Positions 24,401-39,400 of a stretch of DNA of 64,000 nt are shown piece by piece; the stretch's first letter is position 1; each line of letters starts with the position of its first letter. Origin of the DNA: Amyelois transitella (lineage: Eukaryota; Arthropoda; Insecta; Lepidoptera; Pyralidae). Both the position numbers and the translations under genes were made by a program. The stretch is taken from assembly GCF_032362555.1 (NCBI RefSeq), contig NC_083531.1:3286001-3350000 (forward strand). Direction: 5' to 3'. The notes beneath the pieces were generated by a model that saw only the letters and a program-made list of their open reading frames with translations, searched no databases and was not told the origin of the DNA.

Positions 24401-27400
24401 ATTCGTTGGCGTAAGTGTATCGTTTCTAAAGGAGCATATTTTGAAGGTGATAAAATAAATTTGGATGAATAACAAACAGTTTGTGTATTATTGATCTTTT
24501 CCTGCTACTTTCTTGACAGAGTAGTATAAGCCTGTAGAAGGCCTGTGATTCCTCGAATTAATGTTTACTTTCACAACCTTCTAACAAAATGAAACTGAAA
24601 AATGTATATAAATGTTTAATATAGAAACGCGACAACATGCGATTTGAACAAGAGCTATATGTGGAGTGTCCGGTCGGCTCGGCGATGTTTCCTGAAGCGG
24701 CGTCTTGCGCGCGCAGACATCGTTCTTCGTTTTCTTAATTCAAACGGCACGCCACAGGCCTATCCCTTAGTCGCCTTTTACGACATCCATGGGAACGAGA
24801 TGGAGTGGTCCTATTCTTTTTTTTAATTGGTGCCGGGTTCCACACGGCACAAGACAATGAAACACAATCTTTATTATACACATACATTTTTGTTTATATA
24901 TATATGTACATACATTCTTAATACTTATGTACATATACATGTATATGTGTGTATATATGAGAACCTCCATTTCGGTGGATACTCACGGATTTACCACACG
25001 AATGGCAGAGTTTCCTCTTGTTCAGCGTACAAGTGTAATTAGGATGGAACTTTTTGCAATGACGGTAGAAATTGAACTGAGAATCCACCGTTTCGCCGCA
25101 CTGAAAAAAAAAGGAAATATTCTAATAAAGTACATAGTTATAATATACATACATACATATAGTCACGTCTACATCCCTTGCGGGGTAGACAGGGCCAACA
25201 GTCCTGAAGAGCCTGACAGGCCACGTTCAGCTGTTTGGCTTGATGATAGAATTGAGATTCTTCACGATGTTTTCCCTCACCGTAAGAGCATCGGTTGGTA
25301 TTCAAACTAATGTGCATAACTTCGAAAGTAGTCGTAGGTACAGTGTGGGATTTGAACCTGTGCCTTTTTGCGCCACACGCATTTTAACCGGGCACCTCAC
25401 CGATTCGACCTCCGACACTCGTAAAGATATACAGGGTGACATTTAAAACAACTACATCCTTTTAAACATAGACTATACCCATGCTTCTGAGCCGTTTAAT
25501 TTAAATAAAAATCGGCTCTATTTTTATTTAAATTAAACGTCATCATTTTCACATTTAAAAAACCCATATATATACAGGGTGACTTTAAATTCACCTGCAT
25601 AAATTTAACTGTACACTTAAACTCATCTAAAGGATATTTAAAAACGTTAAAAGAAAAATATCGGTTCATATTTCAGAAAGTACGAAAAAAAAAAGTATCA
25701 AAATCCACGATCCTAAATACGTAATATCACCCCGGCCGGCGGAAAAGCGACGCGTAAGATTCAGAGGTCAACGACACAATTCATTCAGCTGAGCGATCTC
25801 GACAACTCTGTACTTTACTTGATAATAGAAAAATAATTTATTTTTCAGACATTTATTTACATGTTTAGTTTTAATTTATTTTTGTAGTATTGGTCTTTAA
25901 TAAAGCGTGTGACGTAGTTTTCGAGGGTTTTTTAAATGTGAAAATGATGACGTTTAATTTAAATAAAAATAGGCTCAGAAGCATGGGTATAGTCTATGTT
26001 TAAAAGGATGCAGTTGTTTTAAATGTCACCCTGTATATATATGTACTAGCTGTGCCCGCGACTTCGTCCGCGTGGAATAGTTATTTTGGGCATCATATTT
26101 ATTTTTGCAAACATCCTCCTCGGCTTTATCAATTATAGTCAGGCGGTCACGCGTATTAGAAAGAACGCTGGTTCGCCGTATTAAATGTTTCGCTGCAAAT
26201 TGCTTATAACGACTATATCTCAAAACCTATTTGTCTGATTTATATACTGTAAATGGCAATTTTAGTCTACATGAAAAGCCGAAAGTAATAAACATGTTTA
26301 TTTGGATAAGGATTAATACTGAATTAAAGAAAATTGGTTTCAAAATAACTTATGTTTATAATGAAAAAATAATCTTAAAAAATGAACATAAAAGTGGTTA
26401 TTATAAGTAAACCTTAAGAGATAGATATATGCTCTCGCGGACTTTTTTGTGGCAAAAAATGAGTACTTCACATCTTTAGTACATTGTTTTACTATATCTT
26501 TGTTGGTTTGCGCAGCGTTCGCGTAGAAAGCTCGCAGATGGCCGACTCATTCAACTTTCACCTGCATTGTTGACGTTTCCCGTAGGAAATCCGGGATAAA
26601 ATGTAGCCTATAGCCTTCCTCGATAAATAGACTATCTAACAGTGAAAGAATTATTCAAATCGGTTCAGTAGTTTCTGAGATTAGCGCGTTTAAACAAACA
26701 AACAAAACAAACTCTTCAGCTTTATAATATTAGTATAGATATACTCACAATATTGCACCGACTGGGATACACAGCGCCTTTGGTACAGACAGATTTTTTG
26801 TGATAAACTTCTTCTTCTTCACTGTCAAAGATTTTTCTACATCGGACACACTTAAACCTGAGAAAAAAACACACATACATACATATGGCCACGTCTATAT
26901 CCCTTGCGGGGTAGACAGAGCCAACAGGTTTGAAAAGACTGACTGGCCACGTTCAGCTATTTGGCTTAATGATAGAATTGAGATTCAAATTGTGACAAAC
27001 TGGCCCATTGCCTAAAAAAGAATCCCAAGTTTGTAAGCCTATCCTTTAGTCGCCTTTTACGACATCCATGGGAAAGAAATGGAGTGGTTCTATCCTTTTT
27101 TGAATTGATGCCGGGACCACACGGTACATACATACTGAAAAAAGTTATCTTCAGCGTGGAATCTCGGCACCAATAAATATAAGAATAGGACCCACACTCC
27201 CTCCCTTTCCCATGTATGTCGTAAAAGGCGACTAAGGGATAGGCAAATAAACTTGAGATTCTTCGTTTAGGCGATGGGCTAACAACCTGTCACTATTTGA
27301 ATCCCAATTCTATCATTAAGCAAAGCAGTCTTTTCAAGACTGTTGGCTCAGTCTACCCCGCATGAGATATAGACGTGAATATATGTGTTCGTGATAGAAC

Positions 27401-30400
27401 AAGAAATAAAAAAAAAATGATAAATTGGTAGACTTCTTTGTAATTTTGATAAATAAAAATAAATATTACAAATAGTTGAGGATGGATGCTATTTTTTATG
27501 ATATAAATTTTAGAGTCGCGTTGTGTCGACTTCCAAAGCGCATGTGTAGAAGAAGCGGCGGAACCAACTACACTGCAGAATTTTCATCGGAATCAATATA
27601 CAAATATAGATCTCTTAAATCTTAATAATGGACGAATGCACATTGTCTACATTAAAAAACATGAATGAATGTGGAACTAGTTTTATATACATATAAAAAT
27701 ATACAATGTTAATGCGCCAAATAAATGGATTTATAAATACTCACGGTATAACATCAAGTTCTTCATGGCCTGCTTTTATTAAATGCTTGTAATAAGCTTC
27801 CTTCGATAAAAACTGAACTTTGCAATGCCCGCATGCGTTCTCAGCGCCCTCCTGCGGCGTCTCAGGAAGTTTCTGAAACGGGAATCATTTTTTTTTACCG
27901 CCTTAAATATATAAATGCCGTGTGGTTCCCGGCACCAAAACGAAAAAGAATAGGACCACTCCATGCCTTTCCCATGGATGTCGTAAAAAGCGACTAAGGG
28001 ATAGGCTTACAAATTTGGGATTCTTTTTTAAGGTGATGGGTAAGCAACCTGTCGCTATTTGAATCTCAATTCTATCATTAATCTCAATTCATCCCCCCGA
28101 GGGGTAGACAGAGCCAACAGTCATCAAAAGACTGAAAGGCCACGTTCAGCTGCTTGGCTTAATGATAGAATTGACATTCGAATAGTGAACAGTATTTATG
28201 TTTGCCCGCGATTCGCGTTTCGCTGAACCGATTTCGATGCGGTTTTCATTCATGTGTTCGTTACACTTAAGTGTAAAGGTTTTAGAAATATGACCGATTT
28301 GAGATGGAGTGGTCCTATTTCTTTATTTTTATCGGTGCCGGGAACCGCTTAGCGCAAAAAATATAATATTATTATATTATCACTCACAATGAAGTTGTGT
28401 TCCTTGAACTGATGTACGTACAAACGGCACCATGATATAGCACCATAACCGCACAATACGCAATGACATTTCCTTATCTGAGGCCAATGCTTGCCGTTTT
28501 CATGAAATTTGAGTCCGTATATGGTCCTGTAGAGGAGTAAACATTAATAAATTCACATGGTATTAGGTACTAAATGGTTTACATTGTAATAGTAAATTTG
28601 TTTATATATTATATATATAATATATATAATATTTAATTATACATACATACAAATGGTCACGTCTATATCCCTTGCGGGGTAGACAGAACCAACAGTCTTG
28701 AAAAGACTGAATGGCCACATTCAGCTGTATGGCTTCACGATAGAATTGAGATAATACAAATAGTGACAGGTTGTTAGCCCCACCCATAAAAGAAAAATCC
28801 CAAGTTCATAAGCCTATCCCTTAGTCGCCTTTTACGACATGTATGTATACATATAATCACGTCTATATCCCTTGCGGGGTAGACAGAGCCAACAGTATGT
28901 GGTCAAAAGTCATTACTTACTTGCTCTTCCAGCCGCAGTATTGACACACGCATTCTTTCAAAGCGTGAAACGTGTTCAGATGGTAATCGGCGAACAATCT
29001 GTAATCGAAAGACATTTAATGTAAAGAAAACTCTTGTTGGAAATTTAAAAAATCTCAATTCTATCATTAAGCCAAATAGCTGAACGTGGCCATTCAGTCA
29101 GTCCTTTCAAGACTGTTGGCTCTGTCTTTTATCTACTGGTGCCGGGAACCACACGGACGATTCAGGTACATTACGAAATTAGTTGCATTGACATTTGTTG
29201 TTTGTTGTGCCGTGTGGTTCCCGGCACCGGCAATAGAAAAAATAGATGTCGTAATAGGCGACTTAAGGATAGGCTTATAAACTTGGGATTCTTCTTTTAG
29301 GCAATGTGCTAGCAACCTGTCACTATTTGAATCTCAATTCTATCATTAAGCCAAACAGCTGAACGTGGCCATACAGTCTTTTCAAGACTGTTGACCCTGT
29401 CTATGACGTAATACGGGGTTGTTCAAAATAAAACAACCAGGAAGTTATAGGTTCGATGACAAACAGTAACTAACTTTATTATTGATACATACGTACATAA
29501 AATCACGCCTCTCTCCCGGAGGGGTAGGCAGAGACTACCTCTTTCCACTTGCCACGATCTCTGCACACTTCCTTCGCTTCATCCACATTCATAACTCTCT
29601 TTATTATTGATTATACAAGTTTTATTATTGCGCAGGATTCGGGTACATACATACACACATATAATCACGTCTATATCCCTTGCGGGGTATTTTATTTTTT
29701 ACCCTTAGGGTATTTTTATTTATTTATTTATTTATTTAGGTACACCAACAGGTTACATGACAAACGTTTACAATAAACATTACATTTAGTGTGCTAGCAT
29801 GCAACCCAATTATAGGTGACACAGCATTTCCAAAATTAAGCTTAAAGTCCTAATTTGTAGGTACAAATATCATGCAATTATATTATTAACAAATTAAAAA
29901 CAATATCTATGTATATATAAATATATATATAGATTAACTCACTTGTGTCCCGTCTCGTAAGTGCACATTTTGCACCTGTACTCGTAGTTGTGATAACGTT
30001 TCATGTGTGCCGCCAAAAAATTTTCGCTTTTATTGTAAACACCACATATTTTGCATTGCGCCACCGCTTCTGCATTTTTTTCTGTAGTGATCTAAAAAAA
30101 ATATATAAATACATTATTTATATTTATCTCAGGAACTACATACATACATATGGTCACGTCTATATCCCTTGCGGAGTAGACTGAGCCAACAGTCTTGAAA
30201 AAACTGAATGGCCACGTTCAGCTATTGGGCTTAATGATAGAAATGAGATTCAAGTAGTGACAGCTTGCCAGCCCATCACCTAAAAAAGAAGTTTGTAAGC
30301 CTATCCCTTTAGTCGCCTTCACCGACATCCACGTGCAAGACACAGAGTGGTCCTATTCTTTTATCTATTGGTGCCGGGAACCACACGGCGCAAAAAATAC

Positions 30401-33400
30401 ATACATATAATCACGTTTTTTTTAACAAGAAATTAGTTGAAAATTATTTATATGGCAAAACAACGTTTGCCGGGACAGCTAGTAGCTTATTTATTTATTT
30501 AGTATAGCTTATTTATTTATTTGAATATCGTCTTAATCCGTAACGGGGCAGACATAGCCGCAGATATATGGTACATACCTTGCGTTGATGTAACAATGCG
30601 TGGTTTTTTATATCCTTTATGAAAGGGAATCCCATTCCGCACACATCACAATTATATTTACTTTTAACGCTTGCATACTTCTTGAAACATGCCACCTGTA
30701 ATTGAGAAAAAAAAACGTTTTACTAATCTACATATACTAATATTATAAAGCTATAGAGTTTGTTTGTTTGTCTCATCACAGGAACTACTGGTTCGAATTG
30801 AAAAAATCTTTTTGTGTTGAATAGACCATTTATCGAGGAAGGCTTTAGGCTATATAACATCACGCGTGCAACTATAAGGAGCAAAGAAATAATGGAAAAT
30901 GTGAAAAAAAAACGGGGAAAATTATTCATCCTTGAGGGCTTTAATGATGCCCAAAATAACTGTTCCACGCGAACGAAGTCGCGAGCATCATACATACAAA
31001 TAATCACTTCTCAATCCCTTACCGGGAAGACAGAGCCAAATGACTCGAAAATACTAGAAAGCCACGTTCAGCTGTACGGCTTAATGATGTAATTGAGATT
31101 CAAATAGTGACAGGTTGCTAGCCCATCGCCTAAAAGAGGGATCCCATGTTTATAAACCTTTATGTTTTATCTCGGTTCTAAATTAGGATAATTGTATCGT
31201 GTCATATTGTATAGTGTCGTATCGTATCGTATGGTGTCGTTCCGTTCCGTGTCATATACTGTCGTGTCGGTCCGTGGCATATTGTATAGTGTCGTGTCGT
31301 GTCGTGTCGTGTTGTGTCGTATTATGTCATTACGTGTCGTAGTGTGTCGTATGGTGTTGTTCCGTTCCGTGTCATATACTGTCGTGTCGGTCCGTGGCAT
31401 ATTGTATAGTGTCGTGTCGTGTCGTATCGTGTCTTTACGTGTCGTATCGTGTCGTTACGTGTCGTAGTGTGTCGTTACGTGTCGTATGGTGTCGTATAGT
31501 GTCGTTCCGTTCCGTGTCATATACTGTGGTGTCGGTCCGTGTCATTTCGTATCGTGTCGTGTCGTGTTGTATCTCGTCGTATCGTATCATGTCGTGTCGG
31601 TCCGTGTCATTCCGTATCGTGTCGTGTCGTGTTGTATCTCATCGTATCGTATCATGTCGTGTAGGTCCGTGTCATTCCGTGTCGTGTTGTATCTCGTCGT
31701 ATCGTATCATGTCGTGTCGGTCCGTGTCATTTCGTATCGTGTCGTGTCGTGTTGTATCTCATCGTATCCTATCGTGTCGTGTCATTACGTGTCGTGTCTT
31801 ACGTCTTACCTTCTCTTCTTCCGATAGTGGTATTATATCGAAAACATCGCTTAATTTCTGTTGCTTGCCCTCAGCGCGTTTGTCAAATTTCATCAAATCG
31901 TGCTTCTCATGTTTGTGTCTGACCAAATCAAGGCTGAAACGTATTTCCGATTCATTAATATACATACATACATACATAAAATCACGCCTCTTTCCCGGAG
32001 GGGTAGGCAGAGACTACTTCTTTCCACTTGCCACGATCTCTGTATACTTCCTTCGCTTCATCCACATTCATAACTCTCTTCATGCAAGCTCGGCGGTTTC
32101 GGGTACTCTTGACCTGACCCTTTACCAGGACGTCCTTAATTTGATCAAGATATGTTCGTCTAGGTCTTCCCACTCCGAGCTTTCCCTCCACACTCTCCTT
32201 GTATATCTGCTTAGTCAACCTGCTTTCATTCATCCTCTCCGCATGACCGAACCATCTTAACATACCCTTTTCTATTCCTGTAACTATATCTAACCTGCAC
32301 ATTAATATCAATCCAAAAATAAACTATACATTAAATAAAGTTTGACTAACCAATGCTCTAACGGCGAGGGTAAACATCGTGAGGAAACCTGCACATTCAG
32401 GCAACTGGATGTGTAACCATGTTCGATCCAATACGGGTCAGGTTCCCCTGCAACGGTTGCGGAGGTCAGACGGGAGTCGCTTCGTGTAAACACCTGACTC
32501 ACCCAATCCAGGATCCATGGTCAAAGGCGTACCCCGGACTCCTCTCCAGAGTGGTGAGACATACATTATATATATATAATCACGTCTATAACCGTTGCAG
32601 GGTAGACAGAGCCAACAGTCTTGAAAGTACTGATAGATCACGTTCAGCTATTGAACTTACTGATAGAACTGAGATTCATATAAAGTGACAGGTTGCTAGC
32701 CCGTCGCCTAAAAGTAGAATCCCAAGTATGTATATAGGTAAGTCTATTCCCTAGTCGCCTTTTACGACATCTATGGTAAAGCGATGGAGTGGTCCCATTC
32801 TTTTTTTCTATTGGTGCCGGGAACCGATTACATACAGCATACAACATATAAGATTATATAAAACGATTACATACAACATATAAAGATTACATACAACACA
32901 CAACGATTACATACAACCTACAACGATTACATACAACCTACAACGATTACATAGAACCTACAAAGATTACATACAACATACAACGATTACATACAACATG
33001 CAACGATTACATACAACCTACAAAGATTACATACAACATACAACGATTACATACAACATGCAACGATTACATACAACCTACAAAGATTACATACAACATA
33101 CAACGATTACATACAACATACAACCTACAAAGATTACATACAACATACAACGATTACATACAACATACAACGATTACATACAACATACAACGATTACATA
33201 CAACATACAAAGATTACATACAACATACAACGATTACATACAACATACAATGATTACATACAACATACGAAGATTACATGCAACATACAACGATTACATA
33301 CAACATACAAAGATTACATACAACATACAACGATTACATACAACCTACAAAGATTACATACAACATACAACGATTACATACAACATCAAAGATTACATAC

Positions 33401-36400
33401 AATATACAAAGATAACTTACAACATACAATGATTACATACAACATACAAAGATTACATGCAACATACAACGATTACATACAACATACAAAGATTACTCAC
33501 ATCGTATACAGCACCGCCCCACAATGTTTACAAGTGTATTGGTACAAATGCATATCCCTCGTGTGCTTTGCCAGTTCCTCTTCAGATATAAATTTATCTC
33601 TGCATATGTTGCACAGAAATTGAGCATCTTTCTGAAATATTAAAAAAAGAAACTTTTGTAAAAAGGGAACCGCCTTCAATCGAAATTCTCCTCCTTTTTT
33701 GAAGGTCGGTCAAATTTCTAAAACCATCCCTCGAGTGTAATAAACACTTTTCTGTGTAACAATCGCATCGAAATCGGTTCAGAGAAACGCGAGATAAGCG
33801 CGCACAAACATAAATATATACAAACATACATACCATAAACAATATATGTTGCAGTATATGGCAGTATATGCTATTCGCTAAACCTCATATGAGCAAGACA
33901 TATTATACAAGTATAACATCAAGTCTATAAGCCTATCCCTTAGTCGCCTTTTACGACATACATGAGAAACAGATTGAGTGCTCCTATTTTCCTTTTTCAT
34001 ATTGATGCTGGGAACCACACGGCACACACATGCTTGTGCCGTTCATTATTAAAACTTATAAGTACACATTTTTTTGGAATCTTTCCGAAATATTTCACCA
34101 CGCTATTAGAACAATCAATAAAAAAAAAAAAAAAAAAACATCAACAACAGTCGCCTTACCTTGTTCTGATGGTATTGAAAATGTAAACTGAAAATTTCGA
34201 GAGTGTCGAATACCTCCACGCACATAACACAAACGTAGAATGATTTCTTCAATATTTCCGATCTTTTTTTGAAGGCCTCGTATTGTTCCTCCTCAGTTAG
34301 AAGTTTAATGTGAGCGCGAGACAAAGCCAACGCTTTGCTGAAAAAAATTGAAAACGGTCAAGTACGTGTTGTACTATAACATATAACATACATACAAAGA
34401 GTCACGTCCATATCCCTTGCAGGGTAGACAGAGCCGACAGTCTTGAATAGACTGATAGGCCACGTTCAGCTGTTTGGCTTAACCATGATCGATCCAATGC
34501 GGGTTAGGTTCCTTGGCAAAGGTTGCGGAGGTCAGACGGGAGACGCTTCGTGCTAAAAACCTGACTCACCCAATCCAAGATCCATGGTCAAAGCCCGAGC
34601 TCCTTTCCGTGGTTGATGTGGTACATACATACATACATAAAATCACGCCTCTTTCCCGGAGGGGTAGGCAGAGACTACCTCTTTCCACTTGCCACGATCT
34701 CTGCATATTTCCTTCGCTTCATCCACATCCATAACTCTCTTCATGCAAGCTCGGCGGTTTCGGGTACTTTTGACCTGACCCTTTACCAGGACGTCCTTAA
34801 TTTGATCAAGATACGTTCGTCTAGGTCTTCCCACTACAACCTTTCCCTCCACACTCTCCTTGTATATGTTGTTGATGTGGTGGTGAATCAAAATTGACGA
34901 CGATCCTGACTTACGGCTCTGTCCACCCCGTAAGGTATACCTACTTACGTCATAATCGGAATATCCTTATTATCCTTGGGGACCACAATCTTCTCCCCTT
35001 TCTTCTTCTTGCCAACCGGTTCATCGTCATCTTCAACATGTATTACATTCTTCGATAGTTCCTCATCATCATCAGATTTCTCCGATTCCGGTTCGTTAAG
35101 GCCTTTAAATATGTCTTCCATATCGATTTCCGATTCCGCCGGTTCCTCGGGCAATTCGGGAACTGTAGAATAACAAAAATAATTTATTTCTTTATTTATT
35201 TTGAAAGTACACCAAGTACAGGTTGTATGCTGTATGTAATCGTTGTAAGCTGTATGTAATCTTTGTATGTTGTATGTAATCGTTGTATGCTGTATGTGAT
35301 CGTTGTATGCTGTATGTAATCGTTGTATGCTGTATGTGATCGTTGTATGCTGTATGTAATCGTTGTATGCTGTATGTAATCGTTGTATGCTGAATGTAAT
35401 CGGTGTATGCTGTATGTAATCTTTGTATGCTGTATGTAATCCTTGTATGTATATTATATTTATTTTGTTGGTTTATTCTTTTATTATTATTATTTGGCTA
35501 CTAGCGACCCGCCCCGGCTGCGCACGAGTAGCATTTATAGATACAAACCTTCCTCAGAGAATCCTCTTTCCCACATTTCAAACAGGAACAAAATCCGTCC
35601 ACGACTTTCCGAGATTAGAGCTTGCATTATACAGACAATACAATAAAATAACTATTGCACTCAGTGTGGTACCAGGCACCAATAAAAAAAAGAATAGGAC
35701 CACTCCATCTCATTCCCCGTGGATGTCGTAATAAGCGACTAAGGGATAGGCTTATAAAGGGATTCGTCTTTTAGGCGATGGGCTAGCAACCTGTCACTAT
35801 TTAAATAACAATTCCATTATGATGCCATACACATCAGAACGTGGCCTTCCAGTCTTTTCATGACTGTTGGCTCTGTCTACCCCTCAAAGGATAAAGACGT
35901 GACTAAATATATGTATTGTTGATAGTATGGACGCCTGCGCATAATGCAATAGCAATGTTCACAATGAACGTGTTTGACATTATATACGAGTATGCCGCGC
36001 TCACTCACTCTCGTCTCTGTATAGTGCACTGTCATTGTTATATTCAGTACTAGCGGCCTGCCCCGGCTTCGCACGGGTGGACATATTTTTGTGTTTTATA
36101 TTTTGAAATAAATTTATTTCAAAACAAATTTATGCCTATGTCACTTTTGAAGGTCTATTCTATATCTGTGCCAAATTTTATCAAAATCGGACCAGTAGTT
36201 TTTGAGTTTATTCCACACAAACATACAAAAATACAAATCTTTCCTCTTTATTATTAGTGTGGATGTGGAAGTGTGGATAATCATTATAATATTATAATTA
36301 AAATAAATTGCCGTATCGTTCCCGGCACCGCAAGGGATATAGACGTGACCATACTCGTATGTATGTATGTACATATGTATTTTTTTTTTTTTTTTTAAGA

Positions 36401-39400
36401 TGCTAAGTGATTTGTTTGGTAATTAATTTTTTATTAAATGGGTATGCTGTGTTTTTGTATGATAAGTGTAGCGTTGGTGGGTCTCTGCTATTTGATGTAC
36501 ATATGTATTAAAGTAAATCGTATTGATAAGTTAATTGCTTTTGTTATAATTCTATCATGTACTAGCTGTGCCCGCGACTTCGTCCGCGTGGAATAGTTAT
36601 TTTGGGCATCATATTTATTTTTGCAAACATCCTCCTCGGCTTTATCAATTATAGCTGCTAATTGTTATGCGACTTGGCGACGACTTGGCCCACATCATAA
36701 CCCGCGACCGAACGGAGACTGTATATATGCGTTTAGGGTGAGAGGTTGTGCGTTTGTGTGTTTGTTTGTGCAAACCAATGTTAGCATATATCTCCAAAAC
36801 TACTGGTCCGATTTTAATAAATAAAAGGTCAGGCGGTCACGCGTATTAGAAAGAACGCTGGTTCGCCGTATTAAATGTTTCGCTGCAAATTGCTTATAAT
36901 GACTATATCTCAAAACCTATTCGTCTGATTTATATACTGTAAAGGGCAATTTTAGTCTACATGAAAAGCCGAAAGTAATAAACATATTTATTTGGATAAG
37001 GATTAATACTGAATTAAAGAAAATTGGTTTCAAAATAACTCATGTTTATAATGAAAAAATAATCTTAAAAAATTAACATAAAAGTGGTTATTGTAAGTAA
37101 ACCTTAAGAGATAGATATATGCTCTCGCGGACTTTTTTGTGGCAAAAAATGAGTACTTCACATCTTTAGTACATTGTTTTACTATATCTTTGTTGGTTTG
37201 CGCAGCGTTCGCGTGGAAAGCTCGCAGATGGCCGACTCATTCAACTTTCACCTGCATTGTTGACGTTTCCCGTAGGAAATCCGGGTTAAAATGTAGCCTA
37301 TAGCCTTCCTCGATAAATAGACTATCTTACAGTGAAAGAATTATTCAAATCGGTTCAGGAGTTTCTGAGATTAGCGCGTTTAAACAAACAAACAAACAAA
37401 CAAACAAAACAAACTCTTCAGCTTTATAATATTAGTAGGTATAGATGATAATTGAAAATTTAAAATACCTGTATCATCGACTTCATCTCCAAAATTATCT
37501 CCTTGCTCTATATCATCCCCGGCTGCCTCAGCAGGTGGCGCCACCGTCTCGCAGTCCTGCTGGGTCGGGGGTTCCCCGGGACTGTCGCCGTGGTCGCCGT
37601 CAATACCGAACACAAGACACGAGTTGTCTATGATGATTTTTTGTTTCAATATCATTGATTCGTCTGAAAGAAATTTTATGTATACTATAAACTATAAATA
37701 TCACATTATATGCTGCAGTGCAGTTTGTTTTAATGCACTTCTTCTGCACTAACACGGCGGCATTGAACTTGGTTTTAAGTAATTTATTTGACGTCAACCA
37801 ATGTTGTGAAATTAAAACATAATAATATGACAATTATTAAGCGATATGAAGGTGTCCCATAATAATGAATAAAAATTTTTATATAGTAGTTCCAGAGATT
37901 AGCGCGTTCAAACAAACAAACAAACTAACTCTTCAGCTTTATAATATTAGTATATTATAATTCCGTGTGTGGAATACACGCCTGTCACCCTTTCCATCAT
38001 GTCTCCTATTTCAGGCCTACTACAGAAGAGATTTCTTTCGAAATAATCAGCACCTATGTAATTTTGTTTCTTGTGTTTATCATTCTCCATATTTTCTATG
38101 TAGGTACATAAATTTGTAAATCCTACTAATATTATAAATGCGAAAGTTTGTATGTCAGGATGTCAGTATGGATGTTTGTTACTCTTTCACGCATAAACTA
38201 CTGAACATATTATGATGAAATTTGGTATGTGGGTAGCTGAAGATCCTTAACACATGCCTATGTGTCTCGCCTGAGATTGATAGGGTTTCCATGCGGACGA
38301 AGTCGCGGGCGGGTGTTTATCATTCTCCATATTTTCTATGTATGTACATAAATTAGTAAATAAATTAATTAATAAACGTTACCTTCCAAAGGCAAAGGGT
38401 AAGCAGCAAAAATAGCCTGTTTCTCAATGAGCCAAAAACCAATTCCTGATTTCAGATTCGCAATGCTTCTGTCCACTGTCAGTATGTCTGGTACGGTCAC
38501 CTAAAATACAAAAATAACAACATACATATGGTCACGTCTATATACCTTGCGGGGTAGACAGAGCCAACAGTCTTGAAAAGACTGATAGGCCACAATTCTT
38601 TTTTAAACGATGGGCTAGCAACCTGTCACTATTTGAATCTCAATTCTATCATTAAGCCAAATATTTGAATGAGGCCTTTTAGTTTTTCAAGACGGTTGGC
38701 TCTGTCTACCCCGCAAGGGATATAGACGTGACTATATGTATGTGTGTAAACTCAGGATACGCTTACACACCTAGGTAAGCGCAGGTGCACTAGCAATGTT
38801 TTATGGAGTGTCTTCTATGTTGTTTGTTCTTGTTAACAGTGTACATACATATATGTCCTTAACGCCTCTTACATTAAAGTGACAAATAAAAATTTTATAT
38901 GTCTTTGAGGTATTTATAATAAAATAATAATTCTGTACAAACCTCCTTCTTCAGGGTCATGATTTCTTTCAGAACGTAAAAGGCACGCCTGGCCTTCTTT
39001 CTAAATGCGATCGCTTTGGTAACGTAACCCTTGCATAAGACACAGAGGAAATTTGGATAGCCATCATTTTTATAAGCCTGTAACACGAGTAAAAGAGATG
39101 AATCTACTTTGTTCTGCTCTTGCTTTTATGCCTTCAGAAACATCTTCTCTTTTTAAAGATATAACCAATGCTGTTATGATGAGTGATAACGTCTTGAGAC
39201 ACATTCAGGAAACTGAATTCGTAGCCATGATTCAATATGAATTAGGTTTCCCTACAAAAGGTTATGGAGGTCAGTTAGGAGTAAAGCTTCCTGTAAGAAA
39301 CCTGGTTCACCCAGCTTGCTAGCCTGTCGCCTTAGTCGCCTTTTTGCCACATCCATGGGAAACATATGGAGGTCTATTCTTAAGTGCCCAGAACCACACA

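Noticed and set aside
31192..32260. Val/Ser/Arg-rich open frames up to 288 residues
   Set aside because: They follow from the GTCGT satellite and run on into a reversed LINE tail; no start, splice or domain support.
32998..33432. 144-residue Thr/Tyr/Asn repeat frame
   Set aside because: Translation of the 20-bp minisatellite in an intron.
39053..39322. 89-residue plus-strand frame
   Set aside because: It overlaps ZAD-gene exon 2 on the other strand and then repeat sequence; no splice or start support.
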